Shown piece after piece: positions 23,901 to 32,883 of a stretch of DNA of 64,000 bases (the stretch's first letter is position 1; every line of letters starts with the position of its first letter). The stretch is taken from positions 153,473 through 217,472 of the forward strand of contig MEHQ01003314.1 of NCBI GenBank assembly GCA_008828725.1, read 5' to 3'. Made by a program: the position numbers and the translations under genes. Below the pieces are notes generated by a model. That model did not search any database. It had not been told where the DNA came from and worked only from the letters and a program-made list of their open reading frames with translations. This stretch comes from Saccharina japonica. Taxonomy: Eukaryota > Sar > Phaeophyceae > Laminariales > Laminariaceae.

Positions 23901-26900
23901 GTACCCCTACCGTGGGATTGCTCACAGGGGGGTGGTGAGCACTTACCTGGCGTTTGTCAAGTGAAATTTTTATCGTATTGTATTCGCGTGGTTCGGAATA
24001 TCCTGAGTTTTGCGGGACGTATCAGTGTGGGAAAGGATATGGGAAGGGATATGCCTATTTGCACGGGGCTTGTTTGTGAGGACAAATCAATGGCAATTTT
24101 CCTTCGGCGAAGGTACGTACGACTTTCCAAGGGACTCGTTAGTCCAGGGAAGGGGTTTCACATGTCTAACGGCACCACGAGATATTTCCGAATCCCACAT
24201 AAAACCGCGGGATGAATTCCGTGATAACCATCCTTACGAAAGCCTTGAACATCAGAATGTTGGCCAGAGGGGCGACCCGAACCTAGTCTGCGTGACAAGC
24301 ACACCCCCTGACCGGCCGAAAATCATTATTTTCGCTCGCCTTCGGTTTTTGATAAGTTCTTGGGTGGAGAAGCTATGACAAGTTTTCCCCCTGTTATTCT
24401 TGGTGTGATGTTTCATTTGATTCAGCTACTCGACGTGATGTCCATGTTTTGAACCCATCGTGATGATCTGTTATGATCCAAACCGAGCACGCTACTCGTA
24501 CTGTACTACTGTTTTACGGTGTGTCGTGCCACGTCGTATCCATCGAGGGTGGCACTTCATCGTTCCCGGCGGATGCCCCGCGGGACTATTACCCTTGTCA
24601 ATTATGGCAGCAGCTCGTCCACGGATTACCGTGGGTCCCCGCGAGCTCCAGGGGAATTATATCTTCAACCGCGGATTATCTTGCATTCTTGTGAGTCTCT
24701 GTATGAATTAAAGCCGACACCCGTGGAGATCCCCCCGGGTGCCCGCGGACACAGCGGGAATACTGTGAGTGACCGTAGGGGCTTCCGCTGTAGCCGTGGT
24801 TTCCCGTGCCGAGTCACACGAACGCCTATGAGGAGCTGTGGGCGACCGTGGGTGCCGCGGGAGACCGTGGGTGCCGTGGAAGACAGTGTGCGTTCCAGAG
24901 GAAAACCGTCGATGCTAGTGGAGACTCCGGCGGAAACCCTCGGAGGAACGGGGGGTTCAGTGGGAGACGGTTGGATAATTCAAACGAGAAACCGCCGAAG
25001 ACCGTCGTAGTTAACGTCTGATCCCATTGGTTCATGTTTTTCCTGTGCGTTCCCATGGGGATTGACGTGGGGCACCATTGGTATTGCAGATTGCTCTCGT
25101 TGGTTAATTTGAGCTCCCGTTTTTCTGTAGGATTGTATCAGCTCTGCAACCGCTACGGTTTCGGATTAGCAATGGAATGGGATACCTTTACACGAGAAAC
25201 GTTCTCTGTGATGGCAGCATAACCATTCCAAAAATAGACATGTCGTGGGGTCCCATGGGATCGCAATAGACGTCACACGAAAACGCCTATGAGAACCAGT
25301 AGAAATTTTCTATCGAACTCCCGCTGCACCACACGTTATACATACCATCGAGTCTAGTCGGCTTCCCTTGGGATCCCGCGGGAACCATTGTGACTACCGG
25401 TGGCATATCGTGGGTTCCCGTGGGACGTTCAACGGGTTCCTGTGGGAGTCCCATGGGCTCCTACTGCACCCCATGATAATTTCGTGGGTTAACAACGGAA
25501 AACTCCATAAACAGGAGACATGAAGACAATTCATGGAGGATAACCCGCCACTCTGCTGGAAGATGTTTTCATCCAGAACATAGTGTGACGTTTAGGATTG
25601 GCGGTAGTTTCTTGGTTCCCACCCAGTATCTGGAAAGGCCCTATGATTAAACCATAAGTGTGTTAGTCAGGAGCTTGGGGTGGGCGCCCTCGTGTTGACC
25701 CGCGCACAACAGCAAAACAACCGACAAGACGCCAGATTGCTCGAACACACAAAATTGGACGTGGTAATGAATACATTAGCTGTGGGAGATATGGGCGATC
25801 TTTTGTATTGTGTTGCATTTCATGAGAACCAAGCGTGTCAGGCATCTTCCTCTTGCAGACACAACTCGTCTGCATTATTTAGATCCGTAGTTACAGCCGA
25901 CATTAGCATTTCTGTCCGAGCCGGCGTGTTGACGGCCAGGGTGGGTCTTACCTAGGACAGCACACCGCAGTCGTGTTGATATACCCATGGAGGTCTGTAC
26001 CCGAGGAAACAAGCGTTTGAAATGTGTCTTAGGAGGTGTGCCCTGAACATTCGCAGGGTAAGTGGTTGGGATGCGGTCAGGTCGGGAGGTTGTCGATATG
26101 CATATATCAGGCACCATCCAGTGATGGGACGACGCTCCTTTCAGTAAGGATAACAGTACCCACTCGGCTAGTACTCGGATCTCCATCCGTACTAACGCGA
26201 TCGATACGTCCATATGCAGATGCTGCTGTACGTGTCGTGCCCTACAGGAAACGATGCCTGACTCGCATTTGTAGTCGGAACAGCAACCGGACGAGGAATA
26301 TTCATTCAGCGCCAGGCCGGCTACTTGGCCTAGGTCGGAGCCAGGAAAGAGCAAATCGTATAAGAAACCTATGATGTAAGCCATGTCGAAACGACCGTGT
26401 ACGAGCAAGGCCGATAATTTCAGTACCCATCAGACTGAAGAGTACGATCGTGTATATGCATTGCAGAGCAGCCATGATACCGAGTCCGCAGGTGTATGTT
26501 CGGTCCCCAGCTCGGATTCAACTGGGGCCCTGTAGTCTACTGGGTTTGTTCCCAATGTCTCACAGAAGCCGTTCATTGAAACTCACCAGAAATCTAGTAC
26601 ATCACATATCTTCTTCATACTCGTAAAATGTGTGACATGATCTTTAAGTTTGTTTCAGGTACCATAAAATATCACATGGACGACGTGCCTCTTACGTATC
26701 GTGATTTTCTTAATGTAGTACGACCCGAAGCGTTGCGCCACCGTGTATATTGATGTTGGGTACATCGTCAAATGTGATCAGTATATTTTCCAACTGTTTT
26801 TTCAGAACCCGAGCTACAGGATCCCGAAGATTTGACCTGTTGCAGAAACCAGTGTTTCAAACTCATCTGGCAGCAGGTATTCCAAAGCACGTCCGTTCAA

Positions 26901-29900
26901 AATTTATTTTCGATACTCAGGAAGATCCGATGTTCTACGTGGGTCGATACTTTATTTGCGTAAGTAAATATGCAATCTGCACCGGCGCAAGTTGTACCTC
27001 GCACACGTTTTCCTCACACACGTTCAACAGTTCACCCCGCTTACTCGTGCCAAACCCAGGGGGTTTGGCTACTCGCTCTATGAAACCGTGCCGAAACGTG
27101 AACCGATATCAGTACGAGTTTTCTATCTTCCTTCGCCGGCGATTAGGAGTCTAGGAGGCCAAACGATCTAAAAATACTCAAAATGGCGATTGTCCGGCCG
27201 ACAGATGAGTAAACTCATTCGGTAACGGTCTGACAAGGGCTCGTAGACCACGTGCGCACACGCCCCGGGTTTGACTTGCAATGACGCCGTGGACTTTGGA
27301 CGGGGGAACAGTAGAGCGGTCGGCTTGAGCCAGCCAGTGACATACGATATTCCAAGCCTCGTTGAATAAACGAGTGCGGTTAATAGTAACTGTAATCAGT
27401 GCTAGCACTTCCCTGCAGGCTGACAAACTACGCCTTAAAAAAGCGCAAAGCGCTCATATATTGCGTTATACAAATTGATGTTCGAGCCCTCCACTGCATT
27501 TGACTACCTCTGTCGATTTAACAGGGACGTCGGGGGGGGCGATCTTCCACACGGGATTTATGCGTGTGTTCAACACTACGTTTGTGGCGAACGTGGCTGG
27601 CGTTGAAGGCCCTGGTATTATGAGCGTCGGAGGTCTGGAAAATCTGTCGAACGTCTCCTTCGTGGAAAACACGTTCAAATGTGGTGCCGGAGAGTACGGC
27701 TACATTGACAAACACAAGGCAAGGACAATCCATTAATGAACCGAGAAGCTCCGAGGGAAGCACAGGAGGTTTAGTGAACCCACCAACCCTCCTCTCAGCT
27801 AGATGACTGCTGGTACATAATGTGTAGTATAGTGTTTAAAGCTGGATGTAAGTACTACGTAACATTGACATTAGTTGAATGTGGATATGAACGTGCTTCT
27901 GTAGCCCGAATCGAACGAAAGGCAATACAGAGAATATAACATCTTAAGCCCTTCCATAATTATCTGAAGGGGAACTAAACTATATTCGACCTGGCGCGGA
28001 TAGTGATCATATTCGTTTCACGACACGATGTAGAGTGGTTCCGAACTCATTTATTATCGCGTTATCTCACAGTGTAAGCGATCAACTTATGTTTCGTACA
28101 CCCATATCAGTATCTTCGTCTCTTTACCTCTGTCGCGTTAGGCAAACGTTACACACGGCAGTTTCTGCCGCTCGTGCTTCGACAAAGTGTGCTCACGATG
28201 TTCTACCGTTCGAGATGGTGCAAGCACACGCAAAGATGTCTTGATTGACGGAAAGCCTGTCTGCGAAACGCCACCCTTCGGCGCTAATGCCCCGTCAAGT
28301 GGTACAACCGTCGCAAATCTGAAACTGCAAAAAGGGCACTTCCGTACCTCGAACCAGAGCCACGTAATTCTGCAGTGTTATCGAAAGAGTGCCTGCCAGG
28401 GCGGCAAGGAGGCCGACAAATACTGCACATCTGGCTACACGGGGCCATGTGAGAAATCATTTTTTGGATTTTGCTCCTGACCTCTAATTGTTTTTCGGTT
28501 GGCTTAAAGGGAATGACAGGGCCACCCGCGCACCACTGACGTTATCCCGAAAACCGTGTGGTCTCCATGTATTTATAGTTTGAATTGCATATATACTAAC
28601 TTTTCCACAAACTACCGAAACTTTAGGCACATGGCACGATGTGGATGTAAGATTCGTGCGTCTTGTTGGTCATCTGATTCACAACTTTCGAGACAAGGCG
28701 CCTGAATACCCCCTTCCTCTGCCCACTCGACGTTCCAGACTGCGCCGTTTGTGCCGAAGACTTTGCGCCAGGGATTGCATACAGCTGTCGTAAATGCTCC
28801 GGGAATATCACGAGGTCGACGGTGGGGCTTTCAGTTGTCGTGGTTCTGGCTGTGATACTGTTTGCCGGTTTACTGCTTTCACATCTCGGGCGTATGGTGC
28901 CCGACGGGGCTGAAGACGGCATCGAGATGGATGAAAGCCTGTGGAAGAACAAGTGCAAGCCTTGCCTGGCGACCCTCGCCAACCTGCTTCCCACTAGGGC
29001 TATAAAAATCGTCGTGACCGTCTGGCAGATCCTTTCTCAGGTACAAGAGTATTGGCCTCCGCACAATATACCTACGTAATCTAGAGTTTATTTGTTCAAG
29101 CGTGAAATAGGTTATGCCCTATACCATGGTAGCAAATATACACATCATATCGTCTGAACAACTCAATTGGGAGTCGTGGCACAACTTGGCGTTTTGGTTA
29201 GCAGGTTACAATGATTTATGTCCCAATCGGTGTCTGGGCACGCTCTCGTAGGAAGCGAATCGTGTGTTCACTGCCATATTGATAGTCTCGACAGACCCCA
29301 GGTGGCGTATAGTTTTACTCGGCCTCTCGCTCCCAGCTTGAAACCAACATACACCTGCTGACAATGTCATTCAGCAACACTCGCGTACCTCGCACATGAG
29401 AAGTGAAAGGTTTTTCATCAAGAAAAACCAGCCGATTTTCCAAATTAGGAATTGCCTTTCCGATGAGAATGGAAATCGTTTTTAGTACTTTGTTATTGTT
29501 TAAGAGTTTTATTTCGCTCACGATCAAAATTTGACCTAGAAACTATATTCATGAATGGTAGGTATCGATCCACAAATAAACAAATGAAATCGGCCTTCAC
29601 AGGCACGAAAAAACAAAGATTCAAGGGAATTTTCATTTATGATCGAGGTCCCTCGCCCTATATACAGCTTTTCTGAGATCCATGATATCTTGAAACTGCC
29701 GATGCCGATTTCGTTTTACTTTGTTTGTCATCGACGGGTGTCACAACTGACAATAGTATACAGTGGAAAAAACGACTGTAAGGGAAGTAAATCTCTTATA
29801 AATCAACCAAAGAAACATCGATTTTCATTCTCATCGGAAAGGCAATTCTCAAGTAGGAAGGTCGGCTGTTGAATGCTCTATGTAAGGTGCCCATGAGTTG

Positions 29901-31226
29901 GCGCATGCCGCGCAGAGCGAGAACACGATAAGGGTATTTTGTACGTGCAATACAAGCAGTGAATAGATATCTATCTCAAAAAAATGCAGAGTATTGTGTT
30001 AGGTTGAGCTCGTCCTTACTGAGCCCGTGCCTTGAAGCAATTTGTTACCCTTGCACAAGCCCTGGTATGTTGTTCGAGGGGCTGATAAACAATTGGCGAC
30101 CGCCCGCGTCGTGCTTGACACGTATTCCCGGTTGCTTGTGTTTCGTTCTCCCCAGTTTGACGCCATTGCAGGTGACATATACCCAGACCTGTATCAAGCC
30201 TTCATCTCCAAGCTAGAACCGATCAACCTCGACTTGGATTTCGTCTTCTCCTACTCTTGCCTAGTCAACAATGATTTTTACGGCCATCTGGTCTTCGCCA
30301 CGGTCATGCCACTTGTCGCTCTCGTTGTACTGGCGGCAAATTACTTCTTCAGCAAAAAGAAGAACATTTCCTCTGAGTCCGCAACGCGCGAGGTACGGCA
30401 CAAACATCAGGCTGCAGTACTGAGTATCGCCTTCTTAGTCTACTCCCCGGTATCGTACATGATATTCCGTACTTTCGGCTGTGACGAGCTGGACGACGGA
30501 ACGACATACCTTCGTGCGGACTACAGTCTTTCGTGCTTGACACCTCGTCACAGATGGTACAAGATGTATGCGTTCATCATGGTGGCTGTATATCCTATTG
30601 GCATAACTGCTGCGTTCGCGGGGCTGGTGGCATGGCACCGGCATGATCTCGTCAAGCCCGAGCGCGGAACGATGTTGCACCTGAAGCCGTTGAACAGTAT
30701 ATGGGTCGCATATAAGCCTTCTCGGTACTACTACGAGGTTGTGGAGTGCGGTCGTCGTATTGCCTTGACTGTTATTGCAGCGTTTGCTCTTCCCAACAGC
30801 GCGGCACAGCTATCCATCGCTCTGTTGTTTGCGGTGGCGTACGTGTTCATGGCCGAGGTGTTGTCTCCCTTTCAAACGAGTATCGACACGGGCCTTTACC
30901 GTTGGGGAAACGGCATAATCGTGGCCAGCATGTACGTTGCGTTCCTTACGAAAGTTGACTTTGAGGAAGATACAGCCAGTGCACAGTATCTCTTGACCTT
31001 TTCCGGCGTTCTCATCGCCGCGAACATATTCATGATCGTCACGGTGCTCATTCAGACGGTGCTCTTGGCCAAACACATGCGTGCGATGAAGAATGCGGTC
31101 AGGGTGAGTGACATACCTGCCCGCCGTACACACTCGGTGTCCTTGAGAGGCCTGCGTGCGGTGCAAGAAATCGACGAATGCAGCGACGGGGGTGAAGAAA
31201 ACGAATCGAAAGACTGTGAGATCTGA
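11844..31226 (+). CDS. Pmp-repeat / Cys-rich / multi-TM surface protein, eight exons, N-terminus missing
   Basis: Exons 11844-11927, 16798-16881, 20590-20913, 22128-22445, 27525-27718, 28142-28448, 28739-29040 and 30156-31226 join without breaking frame to give 893 residues and a TGA. The order is Chlamydia-Pmp-like repeats (FxxNxA followed by GGA(I/V/M), for example FKGNEATFGGAVYI), predicted to form a right-handed beta-helix; then a Cys-rich region ending GYTGPYCAVCA, of the ephrin-receptor-like type; then one membrane helix; then about six more in the last exon, and a short polar tail. This architecture is known in stramenopile multigene families of unproven function, probably cell-surface sensing or adhesion with a channel-like C-terminus. 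The first exon starts after a splice acceptor, so signal peptide and start codon lie upstream and unidentified. All key modules are intact. Confidence 0.85.
12102..12835. repeat. Array of palindromic TACTC(C/G)GAGTA motifs
   Basis: Nine or more copies of the 11-bp palindrome TACTCCGAGTA or TACTCGGAGTA lie among GAGTACTGGTGGCC, GAGCAGTA and related half-sites. The array falls into two homologous blocks (about 12,102-12,420 and 12,530-12,835), both containing AGAGTA(C)TGGTGGCCT. It sits in the intron after the duplicated exon and is missing from the other duplication copy. Confidence 0.85.
13391..16689. other. Intron DNA of the Pmp gene, no exon recognised
   Basis: Most of this stretch is unique sequence. 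The longest open frame, minus strand 13,981-14,352 (123 codons, with AMAMGGKHAYWLMDAGFVV), has a coding-like composition but matches nothing I know. A decayed MITE-family member covers roughly 15,800-16,055: GAGCTCCTAACGCGAGG is followed by ACATGGTGCATCTCTAC. A run of 21 T lies at 16,317-16,337. Confidence 0.4.
15800..16055 (+). mobile_element. Decayed MITE-family copy
   Basis: The right half matches the MITE at 46,672-46,917: TAGAGCTCCTAACGCGAGG, then ACATGGTGCATCTCTACGG. The left part is only weakly similar, and no terminal repeat or target duplication can be drawn. The left border is approximate. Confidence 0.4.
16690..17770. repeat. Segmental duplication, copy 2 (contains an exon)
   Basis: Counterpart of 11,731-13,390, 5 kb downstream in direct orientation. 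It lacks the palindromic array, so exon and downstream blocks are about 370 bp apart instead of 1.1 kb. A plus frame around RWSYIVSGGPAQCYLLPDN (about 17,700-17,755) is conserved as open sequence in both copies (RWSYSIPGSSRQFYFHLKN in copy 1). Confidence 0.8.
16798..16881 (+). CDS. Exon (Pmp repeat, 28 codons), duplicated
   Basis: The acceptor is CCTGCAG and the donor GTG followed by GTAAGAA; both ends are phase 1. It reads GAMHASDGSNIAIDG, then FTNNSAGQHG, a good Pmp repeat. It is the duplicate of 11844-11927. Confidence 0.75.
18476..18810 (+). mobile_element. SINE copy A, plus strand
   Basis: The tRNA-like head starts GCTCCGATGGTCTACTTG and carries a perfect polymerase III B box, GTTCGAATC, at 18,528-18,536. 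The body has GACCCCGGAT and GGGAGGAGGGAGAAAGGAAG and ends in an A-rich tail (GGGATGTAAATAACAAAAAC). It lies in an intron of the Pmp gene. Confidence 0.8.
19572..19905 (+). mobile_element. SINE copy B, plus strand
   Basis: The head GCCCCGGTAGACAAATGG and the block AATCCCACCGTGGTGAGAG resemble the head of the minus-strand copy at 3.2-3.5 kb. The body repeats GACCCCGGATC, TTACGACTAAAGAGGGAG and AAGAAGGGCGAAGATAATAT before an ACAAAACAAACAAAC tail. Confidence 0.8.
20166..20515 (-). mobile_element. SINE copy C, minus strand
   Basis: On the minus strand it starts GCCCCGGTAGGCTAGCAGG, with an A-box-like stretch and a perfect B box GTTCGAGCC (complement of GGCTCGAAC near 20,452-20,460). The body matches copies A and B, and the tail is ATGGGATGGTAAAAAAG. 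The head is very close to copy D at 59.1-59.5 kb. It ends 75 bp upstream of exon 3 of the Pmp gene. Confidence 0.85.
20590..20913 (+). CDS. Exon 3 of the Pmp gene
   Basis: An open 324-nt exon with phase 1 at both ends if the acceptor is ATACCCCCCAG at 20,579-20,589. Two other possible acceptors (before 20,615 and 20,622) would break the phase with exon 2. It encodes a helix-like stretch with SFSNTFEQSIGGFRLK and TLTITGGKALRVDVSG. The donor could be GAAG/GTGAGA (20,913) or CAG/GTAACG (20,904); both are phase 1. The N-terminal third is less convincing than the rest. Confidence 0.6.
20914..22127. other. Intron of the Pmp gene
   Basis: 1.2 kb between two well-supported splice sites. I see no repeat or extra exon in it. 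Confidence 0.6.
22128..22445 (+). CDS. Exon 4 of the Pmp gene: four Pmp repeats
   Basis: 106 codons, phase 1 at both ends, acceptor TTTGCAG, donor GCAG/GTACGT. Successive repeats are FTASNADSFGGAILI, FKGNEATFGGAVYI, LESNTAEDGGAMYL and FRNNFAG, with the next GGA motif in the following exon. This is the clearest beta-helix segment of the protein. Confidence 0.9.
23220..25480. repeat. Degenerate tract rich in CCCGCGGG / CCGTGGG motifs
   Basis: Motifs such as GACCGTGGGTGCCG(C/T)GG, GTTCCCGTGGGA and CCGCGGGATCCCGCGGGG recur irregularly, most densely at 24,540-24,990 and 25,370-25,465. It reads like a strongly decayed minisatellite with a ~30-bp unit. It is interrupted by the MITE at 23.7-23.9 kb. 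Confidence 0.5.
23684..23917. mobile_element. MITE with perfect 14-bp TIR
   Basis: TCCCACGGTAGGGG at the left is the exact reverse complement of CCCCTACCGTGGGA at the right. The interior has GAGCTCCTCACATGAGGAGC and, on the other side, CACGTGAGGAGC, so it belongs to the same wider family as the copies at 1.8, 46.7 and 54.6 kb. No clear target duplication and no coding capacity. Confidence 0.8.
27525..27718 (+). CDS. Exon 5 of the Pmp gene: last Pmp repeats
   Basis: The acceptor TTTAACAG gives phase 1. It reads TSGGAIFHTGFMRVFNTTF, FVANVAGVEGPGI and VSFVENTFKCGAGEYGYI, the usual transition from the helix to the Cys-rich region. The only donor that keeps the frame with exon 6 is CAAG/GCAAGG at 27,719, a GC-AG intron. 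No in-frame GT donor occurs before the stop at 27,734. Confidence 0.8.
28142..28448 (+). CDS. Exon 6 of the Pmp gene: Cys-rich module
   Basis: The acceptor is TCGCGTTAG and the start is phase 0. It encodes HGSFCRSCFDKVCSRC, then a linker, then KGHFRTSNQSHVILQCYRKS, ACQGG and YCTSGYTGP. It ends in phase 1 at CCAT/GTGAGA, so that the next codon is completed by exon 7. Cys spacing matches the ephrin-receptor-like modules found in this family. Confidence 0.9.
28739..29040 (+). CDS. Exon 7 of the Pmp gene: end of Cys module and first TM helix
   Basis: The acceptor CGTTCCAG gives YCAVCAEDFAPGIAYSCRKC, completing the GYTGPYCAVC motif. A membrane helix follows (LSVVVVLAVILFAGLLL), then an acidic loop and RAIKIVVTVWQILSQ, the typical lead-in to the multi-TM domain. 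The donor CTCAG/GTACAA is phase 0. Confidence 0.92.
30156..31226 (+). CDS. Exon 8 of the Pmp gene: multi-pass C-terminal domain and stop
   Basis: The acceptor CTCCCCAG is followed by FDAIAGDIYPDLYQAF; 356 codons then TGA. The conserved loop SYSCLVNNDFYGHLVF precedes helix 1 (exon residues ~45-65). Further hydrophobic segments lie at about 86-105, 137-160, 205-240 (probably two), 255-270 and 281-306, followed by a polar tail with acidic EENESKDCEI at the end. The layout recalls the TRP-like channel fold proposed for this family. The reading frame is intact and long beyond chance. Confidence 0.95.
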   Translation, partial: FDAIAGDIYPDLYQAFISKLEPINLDLDFVFSYSCLVNNDFYGHLVFATVMPLVALVVLAANYFFSKKKNISSESATREVRHKHQAAVLSIAFLVYSPVSYMIFRTFGCDELDDGTTYLRADYSLSCLTPRHRWYKMYAFIMVAVYPIGITAAFAGLVAWHRHDLVKPERGTMLHLKPLNSIWVAYKPSRYYYEVVECGRRIALTVIAAFALPNSAAQLSIALLFAVAYVFMAEVLSPFQTSIDTGLYRWGNGIIVASMYVAFLTKVDFEEDTASAQYLLTFSGVLIAANIFMIVTVLIQTVLLAKHMRAMKNAVRVSDIPARRTHSVSLRGLRAVQEIDECSDGGEENESKDCEI

Positions 31227-32883
31227 AGAGCTGTATGCGAAACATGAAAGAACAGAAGCCAGCCCCGAGCGCCCCCTGCCTTGCAGAATACGTGTTCTTC
31301 AAACTCCTAAAGGTGCAAACTAAACAAACGTAGGGCGCAATTGCCTCGGAGCGTGGGGGGGGGGGGCTGCTTTTATTGTGACAGTTGAGAGCCTCCTCGA
31401 GTCTCGAATATGCAGTGGCAGTGCTACTTCAGTTCAGGGCTTGGGGTTTTTCAGTGCAGTGCTTCGTAGTCAAATTGCGGTGGCCGTGAGAAACGATATC
31501 ACGAGGTTTCGCAAATATCCCGGTTCCAGTGTAAACTTGTTCCTGGGGTCAAAACCGAACACGTCCCGTGGAAACATGTTTTTGGCATGATCATCCACAC
31601 TTTGCACGTGGACATTTTTATGTTTCGAGTTGTTTTATTTCCTTCTGTAGGTTGTGCACCTACAATACCCACTCTCAGAGTACCGCGCAAAGTACAATCT
31701 ACACTGACTGGTACCTGCCGGTGCTTCTCCCTTGTGTCCCTTGTGTACGGGATCACCACGTAGACTTTCTTCAATTCACACACGTACCGTAGGATGGAGA
31801 TGTCATAGCCGAGATCAGGGTACGTAAGGCCCATATGTACACTTTCCTTTGTTCGTCATGGGGGGGGTAGTAGCGTCGAAGAGTCGAGCGTACCCCAGTT
31901 CTGTGGTGGGTTGTTATTTTGTGTGTGTGTGTGTTTTTTTTGTATTTGTGTATGTTTTGGTATGTTGTAATTGTTAGAATATGCATTTTTGTACTTTCGT
32001 AATTTTGTGTTTTGGCTTTGAATATGTGTATGTTTGCATGGTTCGTGTTTGTATGGTGGTTTGGTATCTAGTAGTTTTGTATTGCTGTACGATTGCATTT
32101 TTGTATTGTTTTAGTATCCGGGAACATATCCCGGGTGTGTACCCTGCACAACACAACCTTGCTTTACAGAAGTCCCGGGGGAGGGTATGCAAGGCTTACA
32201 AGGCTCACAGAGGGTATACAAGGCTAGATACCTACGGTGGTGTTGAACACGTCATGCCCGTATCCGCACCCGGGTAATTTTCAGAAGGCATGCCCGTACC
32301 TCGGATGTTGCGGCACGGGCATACAGAACTTACAAAAAAACTCATATACGACTACGAATGTGTTACATAACCCACATAAGCTCCAGTACGGATATGACTC
32401 GGAATACAACCCCGGGTATGGTTCTGTACGTGCACCTGCAGCACGCGTTCTTGAAAGTTTTTATTCTTCTGATATACTTGGGCTTATTTTGTTGTTTTTT
32501 CAGGTTTCAATTTATGAATGGCTCTATTTGGGAATTCTTTAAACGTTTGTAGGTTACAATTTTTGAATTCCTTTCATCTTTTTGTTTGAAGGTTGCATTT
32601 ATTTGTTTTTCTGGATATTTTGGTATAGGTACAGCTGCCTGGTATATATTGGTAGCCCGTTATCTTGGATTTCAGGAGAACGTGCGATTTTTGGTGTGGG
32701 GGGTATATTCCAAGCATTCCCTCAGTGTAGTCTAGACTTTTGCTAACGCCTCACTCCGAAACAAAGCGTTTTATTTGGTCAAGAGTGTTTGTGTTTGTTC
32801 AGCTGAAACACGTGCAATGAAGTGCATACAAAGGCGTCAAGAAAGGTCTTAAGTTGAATGCAACTTAACGTGAATAAGACGCG
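31227..32883. other. 3' flank of the Pmp gene; no further gene recognised
   Basis: The start must contain the 3' UTR, but I see no decisive polyadenylation signal. Simple sequence occurs at 31,355-31,368 (G-run) and 31,919-31,940 (GT/T-run). The minus-strand open frame 31,499-31,834 (111 codons) has no recognisable motif. Confidence 0.5.

Larger units (their letters stand above)
22446..27524. other. 5.1-kb intron of the Pmp gene with repeats
   Basis: Contains a MITE at 23,684-23,917 and a long G/C-palindrome-rich tract at about 23,220-25,480. Open frames in 25.7-27.2 kb (minus strand 25,875-26,408; plus strand 26,750-27,154) have no recognisable domain and are not needed to keep phase between the flanking exons. 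Confidence 0.6.

Noticed and set aside
25875..26408. 177-codon open frame on the minus strand inside the 5-kb intron
   Set aside because: No domain, no conserved counterpart, and another 112-codon frame is open on the opposite strand. By a rough count one frame of this size is expected by chance in 64 kb of this composition.
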